Under the pieces are notes generated by a model, which saw only the letters and a program-made list of their open reading frames with translations, was not told the origin of the DNA and searched no databases. The translations under genes were made by a program, and so were the position numbers. A DNA stretch of 10,871 nucleotides from Bifidobacteriaceae bacterium (GTDB lineage: Bacteria; Actinomycetota; Actinomycetes; Actinomycetales; WQXJ01): contig JAISBQ010000020.1 in the NCBI GenBank assembly GCA_031266115.1, forward strand, positions 1 to 10,871, written 5' to 3'. Below are positions 1 through 6,647 of this stretch, piece by piece. Each line of letters starts with the position of its first letter. The first letter of the stretch is position 1.

Positions 1-594
1 CTGCTGGCAGCGCGGACGGGTCAGGTGCTCAATGTCACAGCGGTGGCCGATGCCGCCGGCATCGTCGAGAGGACCGCGGCCACCTATGTCTCCCTCCTGG
101 AAGCCGCGTTCGTGGTCCACGAGGTGGCGCCCTGGGCGCCGGTTCCCACAGCGCGAACGTTCCGCAAACCCAAGGTCCACATCCTCGACTCCGGACTCGC
201 GGCGCACCTACTTCGCCTCACCGAAGCAAAGCTGGCCGCGCCGACGGCTCAAGCTCTGACCGCGTTTGGGCAGGTCCTGGAGTCCTTCGTCGTGAGTGAA
301 CTGCTCAAGGAGGCCTCGTGGCTAGACTCCGTCGCGTCCGTCGGCTACTGGCGTACCTACGACGGTGCTGAAGTGGACTTCGTGGTTGAACGCTTCGACG
401 GCGCCATACTCGCTTTCGAGATCAAAGCCGCCCAGCGCCTCAGGGACGCCGACTTCGCTGGCCTGCGGACCTTGCGCGAAAAGGCAGGTCCGGCGTTCAC
501 CGCAGGGGTGGTCCTCCACACCGGGCCGCGCTGTGCCAACCCGGATGACCGCATCTACGCCATGCCGATTGAGGCGCTATGGTCCGCACGGTAG
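1..594 (+). CDS. C-terminal part of a DUF4143-family ATP-binding protein (5' end outside window)
   Basis: The frame is open from base 1 to the TAG at 592-594, giving 197 residues of a protein whose start lies upstream; a GTG at 25 is internal. What is visible is the DUF4143 half: a winged-helix-like stretch (about residues 8-45, ending EVAPW), the family signature KPKVHILDSGLAAHLL (57-71), then a PD-(D/E)XK nuclease-like region with E94 (LESFVV), E124-V-D126 and E140-I-K142. The end, PIEALW, is the usual family C-terminus. In this family the missing N-terminal half is an AAA-type ATPase with Walker A and B motifs. The cellular role of these proteins is not established. The gene belongs to a different subfamily from the complete one at 2845-4125, as the two align only at signature positions. 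It converges on the 624-1799 gene with a 29-base gap. Family is confident, function unknown. Confidence 0.85.
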   Translation: MLAARTGQVLNVTAVADAAGIVERTAATYVSLLEAAFVVHEVAPWAPVPTARTFRKPKVHILDSGLAAHLLRLTEAKLAAPTAQALTAFGQVLESFVVSELLKEASWLDSVASVGYWRTYDGAEVDFVVERFDGAILAFEIKAAQRLRDADFAGLRTLREKAGPAFTAGVVLHTGPRCANPDDRIYAMPIEALWSAR

Positions 595-623
595 GGCCGC
601 CTAGCCAGCGGCACCCTGCCCGC

Positions 624-1799
624 TCACGCAACCTCTGCAGTCACCTGTGCCCTCTTGCGCCCCAGGTACCGGGCGTAGCGGTCGGCCGCGGCGCGCAACG
701 ACGCCGGGTCGGCCGAGCGCCGGGCCGGCTCGTCGAACCACGTCACCGTCACGGGCACCGGCGCGTCAGCGGCCAACTTCTTGAGCGCGCCGCGCGACGC
801 AGCGCGCCAGGTTCCCCCGCACACGCCGCCCACAGCCACAACCGGTCTGAAGATGCCGTTGCCTCCGGGGCAGATCGCCGCGGCATGGGCGGGGTTGAGC
901 ACGAGTGATCGGTCGCGATAGCCAAGCAGGTGTTCATCGAAGGCGGGCAACAACGCCACCGCCGCCGATGCCGGACCCTCCCCCGCGTCATCGGCCACCT
1001 CAGGTGACATCCAGTAAGCGGTCCCACCGTCCGCGTCGATACGAACCACCCGGCCGCCTGCCAACATCAAGCCGTGTGCGATCTCGCGTTTCCCCAGGCC
1101 AGACCACCAGGCGAGATCGTCCACGGTCGCCGGTCCGTGGGATGCCATGTATCTCGCAGCCAACTCCGCGAGCGCCTCTTCGCGGTCGAGGGTCCGGGGA
1201 TGGGCGATCCACTCATCGGCGAGGACCAGCAGCGGCTCGCCATCGGCCACCGGTCCGAACACCAGCGTGCCCGTCTGCGCCAAGAACCAGATGAGGTGGT
1301 ACTTCCACCGGCCGGGCACCTCGATGCCGCGGTCGGCGACCTCACCCAGGAGCGCGTCCCGGCTCAGTGCCCGTCCGCCGGTCAACGCACCGATCACACA
1401 TTCGCGCACCTTCTCGATGTGACCGGCGTCAATGCCGAGAGACTCCCGGCGCCGCTCCGCGCTGACGCCCAGCACCTTGGCCGAGGTGAGCCGCTGGAGC
1501 CAACCCGCGTCATCGGCGGCCACCGCGTGCAACGTTCCTCGCATGGGCCACGACCGGACCACGTGTCCACTCATGTAGGCCCGTTCAGCATCGGCGAGCC
1601 TCGCGCCGGAACGCACCCCCAACGCCCACTTCGACGCCGGGAAATCTTGAGCTTGCACGGCAAGGAGATGCCGGACGATGCCGGCAGCGCGGTCATGCGG
1701 CTCACCCGAGGTCTCAGGACCGGCGCGGCACGCGTCCCCCCATCCTGCCAGCAGCAAGGAGCGCAGTCTCAATCGGAGAAGGTCACGGCGGCCGAGCAT
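624..1799 (-). CDS. Winged-helix DNA-binding protein, AlkZ-like DNA glycosylase candidate (HTH_42 family)
   Basis: The product is 391 residues. Signatures of the HTH_42 (AlkZ/YcaQ) superfamily are clear: VQAQD (48-52), a SWPMRGTLH block (about 83-91), HGPATVDDLAWWSGL (221-235) and LLPAFDEHLLGYRDR (283-297). Family members with known activity excise alkylated or crosslinked bases from DNA. AlkZ-type enzymes use a Q-x-Q motif, seen here as Q49-A-Q51, whereas YcaQ/AlkX types carry Q-x-D, so I infer the AlkZ-like branch. Substrate and activity are not shown by sequence. The ATG at 1799 is preferred over an in-frame start at 1853, because MLGRRDLLRLRLRS fits the family N-terminus and a purine-rich GGGAGG / GTGAGGGG stretch lies just upstream. 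It is divergent from the toxin-antitoxin pair (77-base gap) and convergent with the gene ending at 594. It could be a general repair or self-resistance gene; no biosynthetic genes are nearby. Confidence 0.85.
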   Translation of the reverse strand: MLGRRDLLRLRLRSLLLAGWGDACRAGPETSGEPHDRAAGIVRHLLAVQAQDFPASKWALGVRSGARLADAERAYMSGHVVRSWPMRGTLHAVAADDAGWLQRLTSAKVLGVSAERRRESLGIDAGHIEKVRECVIGALTGGRALSRDALLGEVADRGIEVPGRWKYHLIWFLAQTGTLVFGPVADGEPLLVLADEWIAHPRTLDREEALAELAARYMASHGPATVDDLAWWSGLGKREIAHGLMLAGGRVVRIDADGGTAYWMSPEVADDAGEGPASAAVALLPAFDEHLLGYRDRSLVLNPAHAAAICPGGNGIFRPVVAVGGVCGGTWRAASRGALKKLAADAPVPVTVTWFDEPARRSADPASLRAAADRYARYLGRKRAQVTAEVA

Positions 1800-1876
1800 C
1801 CCCTCACCGTACCTCCCGGTAACAGGACGCGATTCAAGCCTGTACGAGGCCACAATTTCGGCCTATGGTGGACTCC

Positions 1877-2161
1877 ATGCAAACGCTGTCGATCTCCAAG
1901 GTCAAGGACAGGCTGGGCGAGTTTGTCGACGCCGTCGCCCTGACCCGCGAACAAGTGACGATCACCAAGAACGGTGCCCCTGCGGCGGTCCTGGTGGGCG
2001 CCGAGGAATGGGAATCGCTCCAGGAGACCCTGTTCTGGCTGTCCCGGCCGGGAATCCTCGAGGACATCGCACAGGCCAGGGAAGAACTTGCTGCTGGTAC
2101 CACCTGGAGCCAAGAACAGATCCGCGCGGAGTTCGGACAACCTGAGCGGCCCGGCCGGTGA
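1877..2161 (+). CDS. Phd/YefM-family antitoxin
   Basis: This is a 94-residue antitoxin of a type II toxin-antitoxin pair. The N-terminus MQTLSISKVKDRLGEFVDAV, followed by VTITKNGAPAAVLVGAEEW (27-45), is the standard Phd/YefM fold that dimerises and binds operator DNA. The segment after about residue 48 (ETLFWLSRPGILEDI) leads into the part that normally wraps and neutralises the toxin. Start choice: ATG at 1877 has GGTGGA a few bases upstream and begins exactly where relatives begin; an in-frame ATG at 1865 would add four residues. The stop overlaps the toxin GTG start by 4 bases (GTGA, 2158-2161), so the pair is translationally coupled. Known members repress their own promoter together with the toxin; I could not identify a convincing operator in the 77-base gap upstream. 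Confidence 0.93.
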   Translation: MQTLSISKVKDRLGEFVDAVALTREQVTITKNGAPAAVLVGAEEWESLQETLFWLSRPGILEDIAQAREELAAGTTWSQEQIRAEFGQPERPGR

Positions 2162-2442
2162 GCGACACACCAGCAGCGCCGCTCCGGGTGGAATTCGCCG
2201 GAACCGCCCGCCGGGACCTGCGGGATGTGCCACCCCGGATCGTCTCGGCGGTCATTGAGTTCGCCTACGGCGATCTCGCGCGGAACCCACGGCGCGTCGG
2301 CAAGCCACTGCGCCGCGAGCTTGAGGGACTATGGAGCGCCCGACGCGGCCCTTACAGGATCATCTACGAGGTCCACGACGGGCGGCTCCTCGTGGTCCTC
2401 ATCCACATCGACCACCGCGCCGACATCTACCGCACCCGTTGA
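2158..2442 (+). CDS. RelE/ParE-superfamily toxin
   Basis: This 94-residue protein has a GTG start overlapping the antitoxin stop. The sequence follows the RelE fold: VEFAGTARRDLRDVP (11-25), a helical stretch, NPRRVGKPLRRELEGLWSAR (43-62), GPYRIIYEV (64-72) and the C-terminal strand IDHRADIYR (84-92). Basic residues K49, R62, R63 and R67 and the H86-R87 / Y91 end lie where RelE toxins carry RNA-contacting and catalytic residues. RelE toxins usually cleave mRNA in the ribosomal A site and are held inactive by the partner antitoxin; ParE members instead poison gyrase. The HRADIYR ending and GPYRIIYE pattern favour RelE. No frameshift is seen, so the pair looks intact. It sits between the glycosylase candidate and the displaced carA fragment. 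Confidence 0.93.
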   Translation: MSDTPAAPLRVEFAGTARRDLRDVPPRIVSAVIEFAYGDLARNPRRVGKPLRRELEGLWSARRGPYRIIYEVHDGRLLVVLIHIDHRADIYRTR

Positions 2443-2507
2443 GGGTCGCCGCCACTGCACTCGACTGGGCATCCATGACGTGGGCATAGGTTTCTCAAGC
2501 GCTGGAA

Positions 2508-2684
2508 TCAGCGCTCACCCAACCGGTCGAGGAATCGGTCGACGAGGTAGCTCGCGTCGTGGGGGCCGGCCGCGGCCTCCGGATGGTATTGGACCGCGAA
2601 TGCCGCGATGTCCAGGCAACGGATTCCCTCCACCACCTGGTCGTTGAGATCCACGTGCGACACCTCCACGCGCCCGTACCGGCC
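2508..2684 (-). pseudogene. carA: Displaced 3' fragment of carA (58 codons plus stop)
   Basis: Read on the minus strand, this stretch encodes 58 residues from GRYGRVEVSHVDLNDQ to DRLGER and stop, matching the end of the intact carA (4168-4344) at 55 of 58 residues. Homology begins exactly at the stop codon and stops abruptly upstream of GRYGR. No start, glutaminase cysteine or N-terminal domain is attached; the open frame continuing to 3320 is merely antisense to the ATPase gene. The three amino-acid differences (P to A, F to V, G to R) include two positions that are usually conserved in CarA, as expected once selection ceased. Over the 173 compared bases (2508-2680) I count 14 differences, 11 of them synonymous. 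The fragment cannot make a working protein. It is most simply the original carA end, cut off by the insertion of the neighbouring ATPase gene. Confidence 0.9.
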
Positions 2685-2844
2685 ACGACGACACCTCACC
2701 CTTGACGGCGCGCCCAGCGACTGGAGCGCGCCTCGATGCACCTCGGCGAGATGTGCGTCCCGTCGAGTAGGAGGCGTGCGATTGGTCGTGTACGGAGTGT
2801 GCCATTCGTCGAGTAGAGCGTGAAAGGGCAAGTAGAGTGGACTC
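2685..2844. other. Non-coding spacer between carA fragment and ATPase gene
   Basis: No gene is supported here. The stretch holds a 10-base direct repeat, CGTCGAGTAG, at 2761-2770 and 2807-2816, and the TAGAGT box next to the ATPase start. A TTGACG hexamer at 2702-2707 has no matching -10. By eye the last 70 bases are less GC-rich than the flanking operon. Confidence 0.5.
2833..2838 (+). promoter_or_regulatory. Candidate -10 box (TAGAGT) for leaderless transcription of the ATPase gene
   Basis: TAGAGT fits the actinobacterial TAnnnT -10 pattern and ends 6 bases before the ATG at 2845. Transcription would then start at or very near the A of the start codon, giving a leaderless mRNA. This agrees with the lack of a good Shine-Dalgarno sequence before this gene. 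No clear -35 box was found at the usual distance. Confidence 0.4.
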
Positions 2845-4125
2845 ATGAGGACACAGCGGGCTACATACATCCCACGGCTCATCGACGGCGAGCTTGACGA
2901 GTTGCTGAACGGATTGCCGGCCGTGGCACTGGACGGGGCAAAGGGTGTAGGCAAGACGGTCACGGCACGCCGCCGAGCGGACCGCGTGGTGCGGCTTGAT
3001 GTGGACCAAGAACGGGAGGCCTTCGCCTCGAGTCCGTTCGATCTCTTGCCGGACGGAACACTACTGCTTGACGAGTGGCAGCGATTTCCGGAGAGCTGGG
3101 ATCGGGTCCGCAGGGCTGTCGACGCCGGGGCGCCACCTGGGTCGTTTCTCCTGACCGGCTCCGCACCGCCAGCAGGCACAAAGATCCATTCTGGGGCCGG
3201 ACGCATTGTGGTGCGACGGCTGCGACCGATGTCGCTGGTAGAACGCGGCGTGGCCCGGCCCACCGTGAGCCTGGCGACCTTGACTGAGGGCAGCCATACG
3301 AGCATCTCCGGAACAAGCACAGTGACGCTCTCAGACTACGTGGAGGAGATCTTCGCCTCCGGCCTGCCCGGCGTACGCCCGCTTCCCCCCGCGTTGCGCA
3401 ATGAGCAACTTGATGGATATCTCGAAGGCGGCGTGCAGCGTGAATTCGCCGAACAAGGCATTGCCGTGCGCCGTCCACAAACCCTTATCGCCTGGCTACG
3501 AGCCTATGCGGCCGCCACAGCGACCACAGCTTCCTACACCACAATCCTTGATGCTGCCACCGCCGGCGTCGACGCGAAGCCGGCGCGAGACACTACGCTG
3601 GTCTACCGCGACGTGCTCGCGCGGGCCTTTCTTCTGGATCCGATCGAGCCGTGGATCCCGGTATTTCACCCGCTCAAACGACTGACACGGGCCCCCAAAC
3701 ACTTCCTGGCGGATCCTGCCCTGGCCGTTCGACTCCTTGGGCTGGAGCGCGAAGCGGTGCTGACAGGCACGGACACCCCCCGCCCCACAATCGGGCAAGG
3801 GTCGATGCTGGGCGCGTTGTTCGAGCACCTGGTCACACAATCGGTGTTGGTCTACGCGCAGAGCATCGCTGGACGTGTTAGCCACATGCGCCAACGCGAA
3901 GGCCGCCACGAGATCGATCTCATCGTTGAGCACCGGCGCAAGGTCGTGGCCATCGAAGTCAAACTCGCGCCGACAGTGCAAGCGCGCGACGTCAGGCACC
4001 TGCTCTGGCTCCGCCAACTCATGCCCGATATCGTCGCGGACACCCTCATCGTGACCACTGGCCCTCACGCCTACCGCCGCTCCGACGGTGTCGCCGTGGT
4101 TCCGGCCGCTCTTCTCGGGCCGTGA
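2845..4125 (+). CDS. AAA-type ATPase with C-terminal DUF4143 / PD-(D/E)XK nuclease-like domain
   Basis: The protein has 426 residues, a full family length. The N-terminal ATPase shows Walker A GAKGVGKT (31-38), Walker B TLLLDEWQ (72-79, D76/E77) and a sensor-like FLLTGSA (101-107). The link RRLRPMSLVERG (124-135) is typical of the family. The DUF4143 part follows, with IPVFHPLKRL and APKHFLADPALAVRLLGL (283-300). A PD-(D/E)XK-like set closes it: E327 (LFEHLV), E356-I-D358 and E371-V-K373. The start is fixed by an in-frame TAG at 2833, and ATG 2845 is the first start after it. Family function is not established; cytoplasmic, with ATP binding likely and nuclease activity possible. Its key feature is the location: between two direct copies of the carA 3' end, convergent with carA, in the place where carB would be expected. 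It may be a selfish or defence-related gene; both are inference. Confidence 0.9.
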   Translation: MRTQRATYIPRLIDGELDELLNGLPAVALDGAKGVGKTVTARRRADRVVRLDVDQEREAFASSPFDLLPDGTLLLDEWQRFPESWDRVRRAVDAGAPPGSFLLTGSAPPAGTKIHSGAGRIVVRRLRPMSLVERGVARPTVSLATLTEGSHTSISGTSTVTLSDYVEEIFASGLPGVRPLPPALRNEQLDGYLEGGVQREFAEQGIAVRRPQTLIAWLRAYAAATATTASYTTILDAATAGVDAKPARDTTLVYRDVLARAFLLDPIEPWIPVFHPLKRLTRAPKHFLADPALAVRLLGLEREAVLTGTDTPRPTIGQGSMLGALFEHLVTQSVLVYAQSIAGRVSHMRQREGRHEIDLIVEHRRKVVAIEVKLAPTVQARDVRHLLWLRQLMPDIVADTLIVTTGPHAYRRSDGVAVVPAALLGP

Positions 4126-4167
4126 CATGCCAACATCTCCAGAATCGCAGGGGCGCATCCCGACGAC

Positions 4168-4344
4168 TCAGCGCTCACCCAACCCATCAAGGAATCGGTC
4201 GAAGAGGTAGCTCGCGTCGTGGGGGCCGGCCGCGGCCTCCGGGTGGTACTGGACCGCAAACGCCGGGATGTCCAGGCAACGGATTCCTTCCACCACCTGG
4301 TCGTTGAGGTCAACGTGCGAGACCTCGACGCGCCCGTACCGACC
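4168..4344 (-). repeat. Direct repeat copy of the carA 3' end (in-gene copy)
   Basis: This is the last 58 codons and stop of the intact carA, repeated at 2508-2684 in the same orientation at an offset of 1660 bases. Over the 173 bases 4168-4340 the two copies agree at 159 positions (about 92%). The longest identical run covers 4205-4242 (matching 2545-2582). Recombination between the copies would delete the ATPase gene and leave a complete carA ending with the other copy. Confidence 0.9.
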
Positions 4345-5316
4345 GCCATCGTGCGGCGCGATCACAGTCTGACCCACCGGGATGTCCAGGGCGAAACCGT
4401 GGTTGTGAGACGTGATTTCAACCGTGCCGGTCGTCATATCCATCACCGGCTGGTTGAGGCCGCGGTGCCCGAAACGCAACTTGTACGTCCCGAAACCCAG
4501 CGCCCGTCCGAGGATCTGGTTGCCGTAGCAGATTCCGAAGAACGGAATCCCGGCGTCGAGGACAGCGCGAGCGAGGTCCACCTCGACCGTGGCCGCCGCC
4601 GGGTCGCCCGGTCCGTTGGAGAAGAACACCCCGTTTGGCTTCAACTCTTGCACCCGCTCAAACGGGGTTTCCCGTGGCACCACGTGGACCCGTGCGCCGC
4701 GTTCGGCGAGCCGCTGGGGCGTCATCGCCTTGATGCCGAGGTCCACCGCCACGACGGTCGCGCGAACCTCCCCCGCCGAATCGATCGTGTAGGGCCCAGG
4801 CGCGGTGACCTCACCCGCCAGATCCGCCCCGACCATCGGCGCGGATTGGCGCACCGCGGCGACAAGGTCCGCGATCGCCATCGTCCGCCCGACACCATCC
4901 ACCAAGCCCTCGCCGGAGAAGATGCCCGCCCGCATCGCCCCGGCCTCGCGCAGGTGGCGGGTGATGGCGCGCGTGTCCACGCCGGCGATGGAGACCACCG
5001 CGAAGCGAACCAACTCATCCTCAACCGAGCCGGTGGCCCGCCAACTCGATGCACGCCTCGCCGGATCACGCACCACATACCCGGCCACCCACACACGGCG
5101 GGATTCGGGATCCTCGGTGTTCACGCCCGTGTTGCCGATGTGGGGCGCGGTCATCACCACGATCTGGCGGTGATAGGACGGATCGGTCAACGTCTCCTGA
5201 TAGCCGGTCATCCCCGTGTTGAAGACGATCTCGCCGAACGTCCGACCGCGCGCACCCCAGGCCGTCCCCTCGTGGACCGTGCCATCTTCCAGGACCAACA
5301 ATGCCGGATCGCTCAT
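4168..5316 (-). CDS. carA: Carbamoyl-phosphate synthase small (glutaminase) subunit
   Basis: The 382-residue product hydrolyses glutamine and passes ammonia to CarB for carbamoyl phosphate, used for pyrimidines and arginine. The N-terminal domain has ALLVLEDGTVHEGTAWG and FGEIVFNTGMTGYQETLTDP (27-46). The class I amidotransferase domain has SNGPGDP (233-239), nucleophile C263 in GICYGNQ, SHNHGF (303-308) and the dyad H358/E360 in VQYHPEA, so the triad is complete. ATG at 5316 is chosen: it overlaps the pyrC stop (ATGA, 5313-5316), and a longer reading frame upstream to 5997 is only antisense shadow of pyrC. It is the last gene of the operon in this window. carB does not follow; the convergent ATPase gene lies 42 bases beyond the stop. 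The final 58 codons are duplicated at 2508-2684, so this gene may be a chimera with an imported 3' end. Confidence 0.97.
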   Translation of the reverse strand: MSDPALLVLEDGTVHEGTAWGARGRTFGEIVFNTGMTGYQETLTDPSYHRQIVVMTAPHIGNTGVNTEDPESRRVWVAGYVVRDPARRASSWRATGSVEDELVRFAVVSIAGVDTRAITRHLREAGAMRAGIFSGEGLVDGVGRTMAIADLVAAVRQSAPMVGADLAGEVTAPGPYTIDSAGEVRATVVAVDLGIKAMTPQRLAERGARVHVVPRETPFERVQELKPNGVFFSNGPGDPAAATVEVDLARAVLDAGIPFFGICYGNQILGRALGFGTYKLRFGHRGLNQPVMDMTTGTVEITSHNHGFALDIPVGQTVIAPHDGGRYGRVEVSHVDLNDQVVEGIRCLDIPAFAVQYHPEAAAGPHDASYLFDRFLDGLGER

Positions 5317-6647
5317 CGCCGCACCTTCCCGTCCGCAACAGTCGGCCTGCCCCGCAGCCACGTCCACTGCACGCGCCCCACCAGTTCCCGCCCGACCCAC
5401 GGCGTGTTGGGCGAGGCCGTCTCCAACGCGTCCGGCCTGACCGTCCAGCGTTCGGCCGGATCGAATAGGGTGATGCTGGCCGGTTCGCCTGGCGCGATGG
5501 GGCACCCATGGCCGGTGAGGCGTCCGATGGCGGCCGGTCGGGTGGACATGGTCCGCGCCACATCCGCCCAGGTCATCCGCCCGCTGACCACCATCAGCTC
5601 GTGGACCACCGCGAGCGCGGTCTCCAGCCCGGTCATCCCGAACGCCGCCGCCGCCCATTCGCAATCTTTGGCTTCGGGCGGGTGGGGCGCATGGTCCGTG
5701 GCGACCACGTCGATGGTGCCATCCGCCAGCGCCGCCCGGACGGCCTCCACATCGTCGGCGGACCGCAGGGGCGGGTTGACCTTGAACCGTGGGTCGTAGC
5801 CCCGGACCGACTCGTCCGTCAACGCCAGGTGATGGGGAGTGACCTCGGCCGTCACGTCGATTCCGCGGGACTTGGCCCACCGGAGGATCTCGACCGAGCC
5901 GCGCGTGGAGACGTGACACACATGCAGGCGGGACCCGACGTGGCCAGCAAGCAGCACATCGCGGGCGATGATCGATTCCTCGGCCGCAGCCGGCCATCCG
6001 GTCAGCCCAAGTTCGGCCGAGACCACGCCCTCGTGCATCTGCGATCCCTCGGTGAGCCGCGGCTCCTGGGCGTGCTGGGCCACCACCCCATCGAACGTCT
6101 TGACGTATTCCAACGCCCGGCGCATCAGCACGGGATCGGCGACCGCCTTGCCGTCGTCGGAAAACACCCGCACGGCCGCGGCCGAGCGAGCCATGGCGGC
6201 CAGTTCAGCCAACCGCTCCCCCGCCAGGCCCACCGAGACCGCACCCACGGGTCGCACATCGACGTACCCGGCCTCCTCGCCGAGGCGCAGCACCTGCTCG
6301 ACCACCCCGGCCGTGTCTTGCACCGGGAAGGTGTTGGCCATGGCGTGGACGGCCGTGAAGCCGCCCGCGGCTGCGGCACGCGACCCGCTGCGGACCGTCT
6401 CCGCGTCCTCCCCTCCAGGCTCACGCAGGTGGGTGTGCAGGTCCACCAGGCCTGGCAGCGCCACCCATCCGCTCGCGTCCACTCGCACGGCGTGGTCCAG
6501 CGAAGCATCGTCCGCGTCGACGGTGCCGGCGGGCATCACCTGCGCGATCGTCTCCCCTCGAAGGACGATGTCGGCACGCATCCCATCGGGGAGCGCCGCC
6601 CCAGCGATCACGGTTGCCGCTGCGGTCACGCGATCTGTCGCGGTCAC
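5313..6647 (-). CDS. pyrC: Dihydroorotase (class I)
   Basis: The 444-residue enzyme makes dihydroorotate from carbamoyl aspartate, the third step of pyrimidine synthesis. Class I amidohydrolase motifs are present in order: GLVDLHTHLREPG (66-78, metal ligands H71 and H73), FSDDGKAVAD (162-171, D165), QHAQE (191-195, H192), HVCHVST (242-248, H245), EVTPHHL (268-274), FKVNPPLR (288-295) and ATDHAPH (316-322, D318). All expected zinc and catalytic residues appear intact, so this is an active enzyme and not a non-catalytic partner subunit. The GTG start at 6647 overlaps the pyrB stop by 4 bases (GTGA), and the stop overlaps the carA ATG in the same way, so it is coupled on both sides. The N-terminal 20 residues before the first strand are slightly long but follow directly from the overlap. 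Confidence 0.97.
   Translation of the reverse strand: MTATDRVTAAATVIAGAALPDGMRADIVLRGETIAQVMPAGTVDADDASLDHAVRVDASGWVALPGLVDLHTHLREPGGEDAETVRSGSRAAAAGGFTAVHAMANTFPVQDTAGVVEQVLRLGEEAGYVDVRPVGAVSVGLAGERLAELAAMARSAAAVRVFSDDGKAVADPVLMRRALEYVKTFDGVVAQHAQEPRLTEGSQMHEGVVSAELGLTGWPAAAEESIIARDVLLAGHVGSRLHVCHVSTRGSVEILRWAKSRGIDVTAEVTPHHLALTDESVRGYDPRFKVNPPLRSADDVEAVRAALADGTIDVVATDHAPHPPEAKDCEWAAAAFGMTGLETALAVVHELMVVSGRMTWADVARTMSTRPAAIGRLTGHGCPIAPGEPASITLFDPAERWTVRPDALETASPNTPWVGRELVGRVQWTWLRGRPTVADGKVRR

Larger units (their letters stand above)
2685..4167 (+). mobile_element. Putative small insertion carrying one ATPase/DUF4143 gene, flanked by carA-end direct repeats
   Basis: About 1.5 kb separates the displaced carA end (2508-2684) from the intact carA end (4168-4344). 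The repeats are in direct orientation, 1660 bases apart. The segment contains one complete gene (2845-4125), a 160-base upstream spacer and a 42-base downstream spacer. No recombinase, transposase or terminal inverted repeat was found. The arrangement resembles integration into the 3' end of a gene with the end restored by the incoming DNA, as seen for integrative elements in tRNA genes, or the long target duplications described for restriction-modification gene insertions. The boundaries are inferred from where homology ends; the mechanism is unknown. Confidence 0.55.

Noticed and set aside
2443..2507. Possible leftover start of carB (ATGCCC on the minus strand about 20 bases after the displaced carA stop)
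   Set aside because: CarB proteins often begin Met-Pro, but the following codons match nothing in the conserved CarB N-terminus, so the resemblance is too short to support.
2508..3320. 270-codon minus-strand frame with a CarA-like C-terminus
   Set aside because: Only the last 58 codons are CarA. The rest is antisense to the ATPase gene and resembles no protein, so this is a relic joined by chance to an open frame and not a fusion gene.
4126..4167. Bidirectional terminator between the ATPase gene and carA
   Set aside because: No stem longer than three base pairs with a T-run was found in the 42 bases.
2685..4167. Classical insertion sequence or integron-type element
   Set aside because: No terminal inverted repeats, short target duplication, transposase or integrase gene is present; only the long carA-end repeats support mobility.
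4219..5799. 526-codon open frame on the plus strand
   Set aside because: It lies antisense to carA and pyrC, shows Arg/His/Pro-rich composition typical of reverse frames of GC-rich genes, and has no recognisable domain.
5317..5997. N-terminal extension of carA by about 227 codons
   Set aside because: It is the reverse frame of pyrC. CarA homology starts at the ATG at 5316, which also overlaps the pyrC stop.
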